The notes under the pieces were generated by a model. It worked only from the letters and a program-made list of their open reading frames with translations, had not been told where the DNA came from and made no database searches. Of a stretch of 64,000 nucleotides of DNA, positions 6,927 through 14,375 are shown piece by piece. Positions within the stretch are counted from its first letter, which is position 1, and every line of letters begins with the position of its first letter. Source of the stretch: Lederbergia citri (GTDB lineage: Bacteria; Bacillota; Bacilli; Bacillales; Bacillaceae_C); contig NZ_JAGYPG010000002.1 in NCBI RefSeq assembly GCF_018343625.1, positions 248,001 to 312,000 of the forward strand. The letters are read 5' to 3'. The position numbers were made by a program, and so were the translations under genes.

Positions 6927-7418
6927 CTACTCTGCCGAAGCAACCTCCGCCAGTTTTCGTTTAACCTCGTCCACCTTCCGCCCGTACTCCGCATCACCAA
7001 ACGTACGATACAACGCCATATAATCGCCCAACTCCGTAAGCAACCGATCGATTTCCGAATCTTTCTTCGCCTTAGCCCGCTGTCTATCTAATTCCGGATT
7101 GCGCGACGGCTTCCTATTCTTCGGCTCATATCCGAACATACTTCCGACCTCCTTCGTTATATTTTCGATAGGTATATCCGCGTGGCTCTTGAGGTAATCG
7201 TCGGCTGCTTCCGCGCCACATATCCGCGTTATATCGTTAAGCTCCGCCATAGAATAAGCGCCAGTGTGCGCGGAGACGACATCGTACCAAGTTTCGGTCC
7301 ACGTTTCGTCGGGCGTGTAATGCGTCTCTACCGACCAACTATCGACGAAGAACGGCTCGTCTCCGTAACCTTCGACCAAGATTAAATCGCCGAATGTGAT
7401 TTCGTTATGTTGCGCCAA
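6927..7418 (-). CDS. Phage hypothetical protein
   Basis: 163 residues if translation starts at the TTG four bases after the loader gene's stop, where AGG lies seven bases upstream. A longer frame reaches an ATG at 7511 but that has no ribosome binding site and would overlap the loader by 92 bases. The N-terminal half (ITFGDLILVEGYGDEPFFVDSWSVETHY) looks like a beta-rich fold. Residues ~100-160 are a charged helix (LDRQRAKAKKDSEIDRLLTELGDYM). Function unknown; its position after the helicase loader suggests a replication accessory role. Confidence 0.65.
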   Translation of the reverse strand: MAQHNEITFGDLILVEGYGDEPFFVDSWSVETHYTPDETWTETWYDVVSAHTGAYSMAELNDITRICGAEAADDYLKSHADIPIENITKEVGSMFGYEPKNRKPSRNPELDRQRAKAKKDSEIDRLLTELGDYMALYRTFGDAEYGRKVDEVKRKLAEVASAE

Positions 7419-7419
7419 G

Positions 7420-8217
7420 TTATCGCCTGCCTCTCCGTGATTCTCCGCTAAAGTGTAGCGTTGCACACATATCGCCCATACGGTCGACAAGTCGTTTTTC
7501 TCCGAATACATCGATTAAGTCGTAAGGCTTGAACGTTTCTATCTTCTCTTTCGCGTAAATCAACGGAAGGTTGCTCGTGTATATCGTCGGCATTGCGCTC
7601 GTTACCCGATGGTTAATAATCGCGTGCAAGTCGCCTCTGAATCCGTCTGACACGACGCTCCTTACGCCAATATCGTCGAGAACTGCGAAGGGCGCTCGCT
7701 TGGCTCGTTCCATTGCGGAATAATAACGCGTTGCCGCCGGCTCTGCGATTCTGTCCGGTACTTTCGGGCGATTAAAGTTGTTGTATTCCGTCTGCCATTC
7801 GTTAACGTCGAGGAAGTACGCCGGTTGCTGCGAAGGTTGCCTATTCCTCCGCAGGCTTCCGAGGTAATGTTCGACGAGCCATGCGTTAATGAGCGCCGCC
7901 GCCGACGTTGTTTTGCCTGTTCCGGGCGATTCCGAGTATAGGTACAACGATTTTATGCGGTCTGCCGACGTGTCAAATTGCCGTTCAAACGTCGCCACAT
8001 AAGCGTCAAGCATTGCATATACTTTCGACTGGCTCGCGCGTGCTGGACTATTCTTTAGCGTTACATACCGATAATCTTCGGGTAACCCTGTCGCTCCTAC
8101 CCGTCCGCCCGTTCCGCTAAGTCCGTAAAGTGCGATGTAATGCGGGCAAGTAGCCGGACAGCTTGCGCAACCGCCTCTCCGTCTTTCGTCTAGGATACAC
8201 TTTCTTTTTCCGTCCAA
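7420..8217 (-). CDS. DnaC-like helicase loader ATPase
   Basis: 265 residues, TTG start after AAGGAGGCGG, overlapping the previous gene by 28 bases. An N-terminal cysteine cluster (C7, C17, C20, C24) could bind zinc, as in DnaC/DnaI-type loaders. The AAA+ core follows: Walker A SPGTGKTT at 97-104, Walker B FAVLDDIG at 177-184, sensor region PTIYTSNLP, and an arginine-containing box 2-like end (KRLVDRMGDM). It should place the DnaB-like helicase at 5202-6554 on DNA. The family assignment is strong; which replication initiator recruits it is not visible. Confidence 0.85.
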   Translation of the reverse strand: MDGKRKCILDERRRGGCASCPATCPHYIALYGLSGTGGRVGATGLPEDYRYVTLKNSPARASQSKVYAMLDAYVATFERQFDTSADRIKSLYLYSESPGTGKTTSAAALINAWLVEHYLGSLRRNRQPSQQPAYFLDVNEWQTEYNNFNRPKVPDRIAEPAATRYYSAMERAKRAPFAVLDDIGVRSVVSDGFRGDLHAIINHRVTSAMPTIYTSNLPLIYAKEKIETFKPYDLIDVFGEKRLVDRMGDMCATLHFSGESRRGRR

Positions 8218-8363
8218 TCTTCCGCCTCCTTTTCGTATGCTTCACGCTCGAACTTCCGCCCTTCTTCGAAACCTTCTCCGTAAGATTTAATCCGTATATA
8301 GCCGACTAATTCCTCGATCTTGGCGACTAATTCCGGGACGGTCAACTCGTGGTCACGGCGCAT
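8190..8363 (-). CDS. Small acidic/charged phage protein, 57 residues
   Basis: Encodes 57 residues beginning MRRDHELTVPELVAKIEE, with a charged helical C-terminus (GFEEGRKFEREAYEKEAEDW). The ATG at 8363 is nine bases after AAGGAGTG. The TAG lies inside the helicase loader frame, so the two genes overlap by 28 bases and are probably coupled. No family recognised. Confidence 0.6.
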   Translation of the reverse strand: MRRDHELTVPELVAKIEELVGYIRIKSYGEGFEEGRKFEREAYEKEAEDWTEKESVS

Positions 8364-8388
8364 TATTGCGTCACTCCTTCCGTTTTAT

Positions 8389-8808
8389 TTATAACCAATC
8401 CGCTAATTTTTCGAAATCTACCGCCTGCTTTTCCGCCTTGGCTTGCGCTTGTTCCTTCCGCTTAGCCTCCAGCTTCGCGTCTAACTGTATCCGTTGCCAT
8501 ACGTTTTTCCGATACGTAAACATAAAACCGAAGCTCGTTCCGGGATATTGTGCGCTAGGTCGGTACTCCGCAAAGGTTTCGTCGATGAAGCGTTTGACAT
8601 CTTCGTTGCTGGCCGTGCGTGGCTTCGTCCTTGTTCCGATTAAATTACCGATCATTCCCTTTTCCGCCGTCCAGCCGCGAAATGGTACGTAATCGCATCC
8701 GAACATTTCCGCGTGCTTGTCCGATAGATATGCGTGGAAAGTCGTCGTATTCCAATCGTCGATATTCCGCGCTTGCCAATCTTTGGCGGGCGGTAATCGT
8801 TTAGTCAT
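8389..8808 (-). CDS. Phage hypothetical protein
   Basis: 139 residues from the ATG at 8808, nine bases after CGGAG; two earlier in-frame ATGs at 8814-8817 sit too close to that site. The body has a tryptophan-rich N-terminal half (PPAKDWQARNIDDWNTTTFHAYL; VPFRGWTAEKGMIGNLIG) and a charged helical tail (LDAKLEAKRKEQAQAKAEK). Its start overlaps the stop of the upstream gene. Similar layouts in phages place replication accessory proteins here, but I cannot assign a function. Confidence 0.65.
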   Translation of the reverse strand: MTKRLPPAKDWQARNIDDWNTTTFHAYLSDKHAEMFGCDYVPFRGWTAEKGMIGNLIGTRTKPRTASNEDVKRFIDETFAEYRPSAQYPGTSFGFMFTYRKNVWQRIQLDAKLEAKRKEQAQAKAEKQAVDFEKLADWL

Positions 8809-9151
8809 CGTCATCATCTCCGAGTGCCACTTTCGTTAACTCGCTAACCGCGGTTTCAATGTCGCTGCATTCGCGAATGTCCTTGATTATACTTCTCAAT
8901 CGCTCAATCTCCGCCAATAGTTTCGGAATGTCGGTGCGGGCGTGTGCGATAAATTCGGCGTCTGCTTTGTTATAGTTTTCGATATATTCTCCGTCGCATG
9001 TTTCGCAGATGCTCGCTGAATTAGGCGGATAGCCTCCGTGAACTTCCGGCTTTGTTGCTACGTGATAATTCGTATGAAACCACGGACCTTCCGTAGCCGC
9101 CTCCGCACGCTTGCGGATTGTTTCGATTTCTTCCTTCGATAACTTCGTCAT
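8801..9151 (-). CDS. Ead/Ea22-like phage protein
   Basis: 116 residues. The N-terminal RKRAEAATEGPWFHTNYHV and the middle ADAEFIAHARTDIPKLLAEIERLRSII match the layout of ead/Ea22-like phage proteins, which share an EGPW turn followed by a D-A-x-F-I-A-x-AR helix. The C-terminus is a run of Asp. The family's role is not known. A CxxC (ICETCDGE) near residues 49-52 is visible. ATG start after GAAGGAGG; the gene overlaps the next by eight bases. Confidence 0.65.
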   Translation of the reverse strand: MTKLSKEEIETIRKRAEAATEGPWFHTNYHVATKPEVHGGYPPNSASICETCDGEYIENYNKADAEFIAHARTDIPKLLAEIERLRSIIKDIRECSDIETAVSELTKVALGDDDDD

Positions 9152-9278
9152 ATTATCGTTCCTCCTTCGTGCGTTATCGCTTGATTCTAGCGCTTTTAAT
9201 CCGTTCCCTAGCCTTACTATCCGACGTACATTAGGACGCTCCTACGGGCGTTTAAATGCGTTCTAGGCTACGCCGACG

Positions 9279-9620
9279 TCACTCGTTAATGCCTTCGATA
9301 GTGATTCCGAGAATATCTACCGTCTTTCTTACAGCGTCCCTAACTCCGAGCTGATAATGCGTTTTGGATACCGGAATTAATACGTTAGCTTCGTTAAAAT
9401 ACTCGCGCAACTTTTCCTCCGGCGACTTTTCGATTTCGTATCCGTTGACGAGTGCGGACATTATCGTATAGATGTCGAGTCTTTCTAGCGCAGAATATTT
9501 CGGATTAGCGAACGGCTTGCCCTTCGATACATTTTCGATAATTGTCGGGATATTAAAGGCGAACATTTTCGCTAAGTCGATTGCGCGAGCTTGTTCGTGC
9601 GTTAGCGTTGGTTTATTCAT
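9279..9620 (-). CDS. Phage hypothetical protein, helical
   Basis: 113 residues, ATG start after CGAAGGAGG. The protein is predicted helical (HEQARAIDLAKMFAFNIPTIIENV; SALERLDIYTIMSALVNGYEI) with a short C-terminal segment (DAVRKTVDILGITIEGINE). No motif recognised; small proteins of this sort are common in Bacillus phage early operons. The 127-bp gap to the next gene (9152-9278) and the 245-bp gap upstream (9621-9865) hold no gene I can support; the latter has a GGCG/CGCC stem followed by T5 on the plus strand near 9640-9665. Confidence 0.6.
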   Translation of the reverse strand: MNKPTLTHEQARAIDLAKMFAFNIPTIIENVSKGKPFANPKYSALERLDIYTIMSALVNGYEIEKSPEEKLREYFNEANVLIPVSKTHYQLGVRDAVRKTVDILGITIEGINE

Positions 9621-9865
9621 TGCGTTTCCTCCTTCGGGCAGTTGGCGGGCTGGGCGCCGCTTTTTCTTTTTATTTTAATTTTTCTTTTTGGAAGTTCTTT
9701 CCTTCGAATAGTACCTATATTATCGGAGGTCTTTTTCTTCGATATAGTCCGATATTAATAGATACGTTCCGGGAGAACTTGTTCGACCGGTATGTTTTGT
9801 TAGTCTTTGTAGTTATTCTCTGTAGTTAGTCTATGGTAATGGTCTACTTAGACTGACAAGCCCGC

Positions 9866-10222
9866 CTATTCAACTTGACTACTCGGAGTGTTCTTTCTAG
9901 GTAGTTCGGACACCTTCACATAATTTACCGTGTACCATTTCGTATTATCGATTTTAAGTCGGTTATAATTACCGGACTCAATCAATCCACGATCTTCTAG
10001 GCGCTTTAATATCCGAATAATCGTCGACTTACTCCAAAACGGAAATTGCTCCGCCCAGCTATCGTAGGAATTGTAAACCCAATAACGCCCATCTTCGAAG
10101 TGCTTCCGCTTACTTATCCAAAAGTGGATTTGCTGTAGCATAATCGCCTCGTTTAATCCGATTTCTTTGGCGAGCGATGGTAGTACCACTAACGGATGCT
10201 CGTCGATTAGTAACGAACTCAA
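9866..10222 (-). CDS. Phage winged-helix replication/regulatory protein
   Basis: 118 residues, TTG start after AAAGGAGGCGG. LVVLPSLAKEIGLNEAIMLQQIHFWI followed by WVYNSYDSWAEQFPFWSKSTIIRILKRLEDRGLIESGNYN is the winged-helix segment found at the N-terminus of many phage replication initiator proteins, with SKSTIIRILKRLEDRG as the recognition helix. Only this domain is present; the usual C-terminal DnaD-like or other domain is missing, so it may be a short regulator. The bipartite motif lies 30-60 bases upstream. Confidence 0.75.
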   Translation of the reverse strand: MSSLLIDEHPLVVLPSLAKEIGLNEAIMLQQIHFWISKRKHFEDGRYWVYNSYDSWAEQFPFWSKSTIIRILKRLEDRGLIESGNYNRLKIDNTKWYTVNYVKVSELPRKNTPSSQVE

Positions 10223-10250
10223 TTAACCGCCTCCTTTCTGTCCTCTTATT

Positions 10251-10284
10251 TACGTAGGATACAAGGTAATCCGAAGTTGCACCA
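10251..10284 (-). promoter_or_regulatory. Phage bipartite motif copy 2 (TGGTGCAA-N11-CTTGTATCC)
   Basis: On the minus strand: TGGTGCAA, 11 bases, CTTGTATCCTACGTAAATA. The blocks and gap match copy 1 at 3265-3302, and it lies just upstream of the winged-helix gene as copy 1 does upstream of the sigma-like gene. It is probably a phage-specific promoter or activator site. Confidence 0.6.
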
Positions 10285-10309
10285 AAAACAAAAAAAATAT
10301 TTTTACTTA

Positions 10310-10338
10310 TTACTAATGAAGGATGCGAATGTTATAAT
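10310..10338 (+). promoter_or_regulatory. Sigma-A-type promoter for phage membrane protein
   Basis: TTACTA at 10310-10315 and TATAAT at 10333-10338 are 17 bases apart, with the gene's ATG 71 bases further on. A second TATAAT near 10375 lacks a good -35. Minus-strand genes start just to the left, so this is a divergent promoter region. Confidence 0.5.
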
Positions 10339-10409
10339 TTTTAGGACATAAACCACAAAAAATTTTAATATTTGTTATAATAGACGAAAACAGGAAATGG
10401 AGGAACGAA

Positions 10410-10976
10410 ATGGAAACGAAAAACAAGCCGTTCTATAAGCGATGGTGGTTCGTAGTAATCGTCGTATTTTTAGCGATTGGCGTTATCGGAAACATCGTTG
10501 ACCCAAGTGAAGCCGAAGAAAAGCCATCAACCTCGGAGACAAAATCGAAAGAGACGAAGGCGGATAAGCCGAAGGAACTAACGTTAGAGGAAAAGATTGA
10601 ATCCGCCGTAGATGATACACTCGGCGCGAAAACGAATACGAAGGAAAAGCGTATCGATAAAATCGAAGTGTATACGGACGTGGTAAACGTTTGGATGAAC
10701 GCCGACGAGAACCTTTCCGCAAATATGACGAAGAAAGGTATGTGGCGCGATACTTTTAAGACACTCGAAGAACTGGCGAAATTAGACGAAGTCAACCGAT
10801 ACCAGTTCGTTTGGATGCTTCCACTAACGGATAAGCTCGGCAATTCCGAAAACGGCAAGGTAATGTCGCTCGATTTCCCACGCGAGATATTCTCCGAAAT
10901 TAATTTCGATAATGTCGACTATAATAAAGCGCCGGACATTGCGGAGGATTACTGGGAACATAACGCGCTTAAATAA
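10410..10976 (+). CDS. Phage membrane-anchored protein with extracytoplasmic domain
   Basis: 188 residues, ATG start after AATGGAGG. The N-terminus is basic (KNKPFYKRWW), followed by one membrane helix (FVVIVVFLAIGVIGNIV, about residues 13-29), then a Lys/Glu/Ser/Thr linker (30-57) and a folded domain (about 60-188) predicted outside the membrane. This gene points against the rest of the operon and lies next to the integrase, where lysogenic-conversion or superinfection-exclusion genes are often found. That role is inferred only. It has its own promoter and terminator. Confidence 0.75.
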   Translation: METKNKPFYKRWWFVVIVVFLAIGVIGNIVDPSEAEEKPSTSETKSKETKADKPKELTLEEKIESAVDDTLGAKTNTKEKRIDKIEVYTDVVNVWMNADENLSANMTKKGMWRDTFKTLEELAKLDEVNRYQFVWMLPLTDKLGNSENGKVMSLDFPREIFSEINFDNVDYNKAPDIAEDYWEHNALK

Positions 10977-10980
10977 CGAA

Positions 10981-11012
10981 AAAAGGACCCCGCTCATTTG
11001 CGAGGTCTTTTT
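10981..11012. terminator. Bidirectional terminator between membrane protein and integrase
   Basis: GACCCCGC (10986-10993) and GCGAGGTC (11000-11007) form an 8-bp stem with one mismatch and a 6-base loop. It has T5 on the plus strand and a run of A on the left that gives T6 on the minus strand, so it can end both convergent genes. Confidence 0.8.
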
Positions 11013-11014
11013 CG

Positions 11015-11986
11015 TTATGAATATTCCGCACCTTTTTCGATAGCATCGTCCAAGTCGGTCGAATATATCGCGACATAATTACGAAGCTCTCCGATGTCAC
11101 TATGTCCCATCAACGCCTGCAACGTAAATATATCGACGCCTGCCTGTATTTTAAACTTAGCGAAAGTACGCCGGAATACATGCGGACTGCATTGCACTTC
11201 CGATAATACGCCCGACCGCCGGCCATGTTCGCGTATCTGATACTGGACTGTTCGGTTATTTATCGGTTCATCGCCCGCCGTAATAAATAACGAGTCCGTA
11301 GAGCCGTTTACGCCCCTTATACGAAGGTATATCGATAGAAGGGAATACAAACGCTTGGTAAGAGGTATTCGACGCGCATATCGGTTTTTGGTGCGTTGTA
11401 GGTTAATCGAACGATCCGCCATCGATACGTCCTGTAAGTTTATCGAAGTAAGTTCGCTCAATCGCATTCCTGTGTCCGCAAACATCCGCATAATCGTTAA
11501 ATCGCGCACGCCTTCGAACGTAGTAATGTCCGGAGTATCGAGCAGCCGTTTCAATTGCGCACGCGTAAAGGTCGCGCCGATTTCATGCCGGACTTTTAAC
11601 GTCGATACATTACTCGCGAAATTCTCGTCTGTGTACTTCTTACGGACGCAGAAGTTTCCGAAAAGTTTAGCCGTCCTTAAACGTACGTTAATCGTAGTTC
11701 GCGCAAAGCCCGCGTCCAGTTGCGATTTAACAAACGCGGCAAAGTCACGCTCACTTAACGCGCGAATATCCGAAAGGTCTACGTTATTATTTACGAACAC
11801 TCGCCGGAGTTCCTTCAGTTCTTTTTGATACGACTTTACCGTAAATTCCGATAGTCCTTTTATTTCGCCATGTTCGAGATAGTCCGCGACCGCCCCGTCA
11901 AACGAAATTATTTTTTCCGAAATCGAACGGCCCGCCGCCTTATTTATCTGCGACAGCCATTCCGCCTTTACCGTTTTCCTCGCCAA
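11015..11986 (-). CDS. int: Tyrosine-family site-specific integrase
   Basis: 323 residues, TTG start nine bases after ATCGGAGG. The N-terminal SAM-like domain (about 27-120) contains SEFTVKSYQKELKEL. The catalytic domain has Arg175 (DTGMRLSEL), H269-x2-R272 (SPHVFRRTFA), His295 (GHSD) and the nucleophile Tyr304 (RNYVAIYS), the full tyrosine-recombinase set. It lies 170 bp from the 3' end of tRNA-Arg, the normal place for an integrase using a tRNA attachment site. Its ribosome binding site is buried in a hairpin (11996-12028), so its expression is probably restrained when transcribed from the tRNA side. Confidence 0.95.
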   Translation of the reverse strand: MARKTVKAEWLSQINKAAGRSISEKIISFDGAVADYLEHGEIKGLSEFTVKSYQKELKELRRVFVNNNVDLSDIRALSERDFAAFVKSQLDAGFARTTINVRLRTAKLFGNFCVRKKYTDENFASNVSTLKVRHEIGATFTRAQLKRLLDTPDITTFEGVRDLTIMRMFADTGMRLSELTSINLQDVSMADRSINLQRTKNRYARRIPLTKRLYSLLSIYLRIRGVNGSTDSLFITAGDEPINNRTVQYQIREHGRRSGVLSEVQCSPHVFRRTFAKFKIQAGVDIFTLQALMGHSDIGELRNYVAIYSTDLDDAIEKGAEYS

Positions 11987-11995
11987 AATAAAAAA

Positions 11996-12028
11996 CCTCC
12001 GATAATTTTTTCGTAAATCAATCGGAGG
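11996..12028 (-). promoter_or_regulatory. Hairpin hiding the integrase ribosome binding site; terminator-like
   Basis: CCTCCGAT (11996-12003) and ATCGGAGG (12021-12028) are a perfect 8-bp inverted repeat. In the minus-strand transcript the 3' arm is the integrase's own GGAGG and is followed by U6. The same structure can therefore act as a terminator for RNA coming from the tRNA promoter and as a block to integrase translation. Confidence 0.65.
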
Positions 12029-12043
12029 AAGTGTCGAAATATG

Positions 12044-12095
12044 ACCTGCGTGTTATTCTTTCGTGTTATTTTTCGGCAAATAATAACACGTAGGT
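12044..12095. repeat. Inverted repeat pair near attachment site (CGTGTTAT motif)
   Basis: ACCTGCGTGTTATT (12044-12057) and AATAACACGTAGGT (12082-12095) are inverted copies (13 of 14 match), with a third direct copy CGTGTTATTT at 12062. GCGTGTTAT also occurs inside the tRNA gene at 12201-12209. This arrangement suits integrase or excisionase arm sites beside the att core. Confidence 0.5.
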
Positions 12096-12155
12096 GACCG
12101 TATAAGCTGCGTAGTGAAAACGTCTATAAACGTTGATATAACGCTGTTTTCGTAG

Positions 12156-12227
12156 CGCCCTCGGAGGGAATCGAACCCCCAGTACAAGAACCGGAATCTT
12201 GCGTGTTATCCGTTACACCACGAGGGC
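12156..12227 (-). tRNA. tRNA-Arg (anticodon CCG)
   Basis: The minus strand folds as a complete cloverleaf: acceptor stem GCCCTCG/CGAGGGC, D arm with GGATAAC, anticodon stem CAAGA/TCTTG around loop TTCCGGT (anticodon CCG, reads CGG), T arm GGGGG/CCCTC around TTCGATT, and discriminator G. CCA is not encoded. The gene is intact, and its 3' end faces the integrase, so this is the likely attB/attR side of the inserted element. The second att copy is outside the window. Confidence 0.95.
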
Positions 12228-12251
12228 ATATTTTTAACCGTACGATAAAAA

Positions 12252-12280
12252 ATTATATGATAAAATGCTAACCAATGCAA
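12252..12280 (-). promoter_or_regulatory. Promoter of tRNA-Arg
   Basis: On the minus strand TTGCAT (12275-12280) and TATAAT (12252-12257) are exactly 17 bases apart, about 25 bases before the tRNA 5' end. It is a strong sigma-A promoter; transcripts would continue across the attachment site toward the integrase. Confidence 0.8.
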
Positions 12281-12454
12281 GCAGTTTACGTTTATTATTA
12301 TTGGAAGTGGTCAATATATTATGATATAAAGAAAAGCGTAAGCGCCTTGCTTATCGAACATACTATCTTCAGTTCCTTTGACTTATGCAATAAAAAAGGA
12401 CAAGAAGTTTGCTATTCGATATGCGCTTGCCTAGATATTAATGAAGGTATATTA

Positions 12455-12484
12455 TTTGACCTTTATTGACCATCAATGTATGAT
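12455..12484 (+). promoter_or_regulatory. clpP promoter with CtsR operator
   Basis: TTGACC (12456-12461) and TATGAT (12479-12484) are 17 bases apart. Over the -35 lies TTTGACC-N3-ATTGACC (12455-12471), the heptad direct repeat bound by the stress repressor CtsR. The rest of the 295-bp gap after the tRNA gene holds no supported gene; a 64-codon frame there has no ribosome binding site. Confidence 0.88.
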
Positions 12485-12535
12485 GGAAATACATAATGTA
12501 ATATTGCCAATAGGCGATCAAAGGAGGAGAACATA

Positions 12536-13135
12536 TTGAATTTGATACCAACTGTTATTGAACAGACAAACCGCGGAGAACGTGCATACGATATTTATTC
12601 CAGATTGTTGAAAGACCGTATTATCATGCTCGGCAGTGCTATTGATGATAATGTAGCAAACTCAATCGTTGCTCAGTTATTATTCTTGGACGCGGAAAAT
12701 CCTGAAAAAGATATTTATCTCTACATTAATAGCCCAGGCGGAAGTATTACTGCTGGTATGGCTATTTATGACACAATGCAATATATTAAAGCGAATGTAC
12801 ATACCATCTGTATTGGTATGGCAGCATCAATGGGTGCATTTTTACTTGCAGCGGGAGCAAAAGGCAAACGCTTTGCCCTTCCAAATAGTGAAGTAATGAT
12901 TCACCAGCCGTTAGGTGGAGCGCAAGGTCAAGCAACTGAAATTGAGATTGCCGCAAAACGAATTCTTCACATGCGCGAGAAATTAAATAAAATTCTTGCA
13001 GAGCGTACAGGTCAACCAATTGAAGTGATCGAACGCGACACTGATCGTGATAATTTTATGACAGCTGAAAGAGCAAAAGAATATGGTTTAATTGACCAAA
13101 TTATTCAGCACAACGCTGATTTGTCTAAAAAGTAA
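12536..13135 (+). CDS. clpP: ATP-dependent Clp protease proteolytic subunit ClpP
   Basis: 199 residues, TTG start nine bases after AAAGGAGG. The serine protease triad is in place: Ser98 (GMAASMGAF), His123 (EVMIHQP) and Asp172 (TDRDNFM). The oxyanion-loop sequence YINSPGGS is present. ClpP forms a cytosolic 14-subunit barrel that degrades unfolded or tagged proteins delivered by ClpC, ClpX or ClpE, and it controls competence, sporulation and stress responses in Bacillus. It is a single gene with its own CtsR-controlled promoter and strong terminator, next to tRNA-Arg as in B. subtilis. Confidence 0.98.
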   Translation: MNLIPTVIEQTNRGERAYDIYSRLLKDRIIMLGSAIDDNVANSIVAQLLFLDAENPEKDIYLYINSPGGSITAGMAIYDTMQYIKANVHTICIGMAASMGAFLLAAGAKGKRFALPNSEVMIHQPLGGAQGQATEIEIAAKRILHMREKLNKILAERTGQPIEVIERDTDRDNFMTAERAKEYGLIDQIIQHNADLSKK

Positions 13136-13157
13136 ATGATATGATTTATCCGTTAAG

Positions 13158-13191
13158 CAGGTGAAAAACATAATTGTTTTTCACCTGTTTT
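13158..13191 (+). terminator. clpP terminator
   Basis: CAGGTGAAAAAC (13158-13169) and GTTTTTCACCTG (13176-13187) form a perfect 12-bp stem followed by T5, 22 bases after the clpP stop. Confidence 0.93.
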
Positions 13192-13319
13192 TATTTTCAA
13201 TTACCACAAATGTTACTCAAGACCACAATCTCGGCGCTTTTAGTTTTAAGACCTTAATACCTGAACGGTTTGATTCATTAGAAAAATGAATATGGGCAAC
13301 TGCCTTTTCATTCTTTATC

Positions 13320-14251
13320 TCATTTATTCCTTTTTAAAATATCTCCCGTCCATCCTTTTTTATGAAGCCACGCATAGATTAATCCTGTCGTTAGAAGAAT
13401 TACAAACCATGCAAATATGTAACCCCACTTCCAATCAAATTCAGGCATATATTTAAAATTCATTCCCCATAATGCTCCCAAAACAGTTATTGGCGTGACC
13501 AATACCGTAAATACTGTCAATGCTTTAATAACTTCATTTCCTCGAACAGTATATAAATTCATATTAAGATTTAATAATGATTCGATTTGATGTTCAAAAT
13601 GATTAAGTAACTTCATTGTTCGCTCAAGACGAAATCGAGTTCGATTATAGTTATCAACTTTTATAATAGAATCCAAATAAGCTTCTTGAAGCGCAATGAT
13701 TATTTCTTCAATCGGAAGCACTAAGTGTGTGAAAAAAAGCATTTCAGACCTACTTTTAAAAATATCTTCCAATGAATTCATTTGATTATTAAACCTAATT
13801 TTCTTTTCAAGTTTAATTAATTTTTCTTCAAAATCATCGATTCCATCTAAAAACGTATTTAGGAGTTCAGAAAGCATGAATAAAAATCCATCAACCGCAT
13901 TTTTACAACTATTTAAATTTCGTATAATATCATCGTTTGATATACGGGAAAACACTTCTATTTCAAAATTAATCGTTAGTAACATTCTTTCAGATACATA
14001 ATAATGTACTAGTTTATAGTTTTCCGGGTTCTCTGGATCTCTTGAATAATTAAGTGAACCTACTAAAACAAATTCATTATTCGAAGGCAATACGCGTAAA
14101 TAATTGGTTTTGATATTTTTAGATTATTCACCCATATATCAGCTGCGGGTATATCTTCAAGTATTTTTTTAATTTTATTGTCATCAGTTAAGGTTATTTT
14201 CTCCCATGTCCATCCATTGGAAAATGTATAAAAATCTTCATTTTGTTCCAT
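13320..14251 (-). pseudogene. corA: CorA-family magnesium transporter, frameshifted
   Basis: Two adjacent minus-strand frames make one CorA-like protein. The 5' frame starts with ATG at 14251 after GTGGAGTGG (EDFYTFSNGWTWEKI). It leaves register at an A5 tract near 14117-14122 (plus-strand T5), and the rest continues from about 14118 in the other frame (YLRVLPSNNEFVLVGSLNY) to 13320. One added A in the tract restores about 310 residues, the normal family length. The C-terminal part keeps the long coiled-coil stalk, two membrane helices and the GMN selectivity motif (LWGMNFKYMPEF). It may be a true null mutation, a phase-variable tract or a sequencing error. Confidence 0.85.
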
Positions 14252-14375
14252 AACACCACTCCACTATTTTTCTCGGTATTAAGTATACATTCCCTTTTAA
14301 TTTCAAAAAAACTCCTATTCTGTTTAATAAATTAGCTTTGGTGGAATTGATTTAAAAAAAATAAGCGGTGATGTT

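Noticed and set aside
7419..7511. N-terminal extension of the 6927-7418 gene to ATG 7511
   Set aside because: No ribosome binding site, and it overlaps the helicase loader; a TTG after the loader stop fits better.
9640..9670. Plus-strand terminator (GGCG/CGCC then T5)
   Set aside because: No plus-strand gene lies upstream that it could serve, and the stem is only four bases.
12275..12469. 64-codon plus-strand frame before clpP
   Set aside because: It lacks a ribosome binding site, runs into the CtsR/clpP promoter and starts in the tRNA promoter -35.
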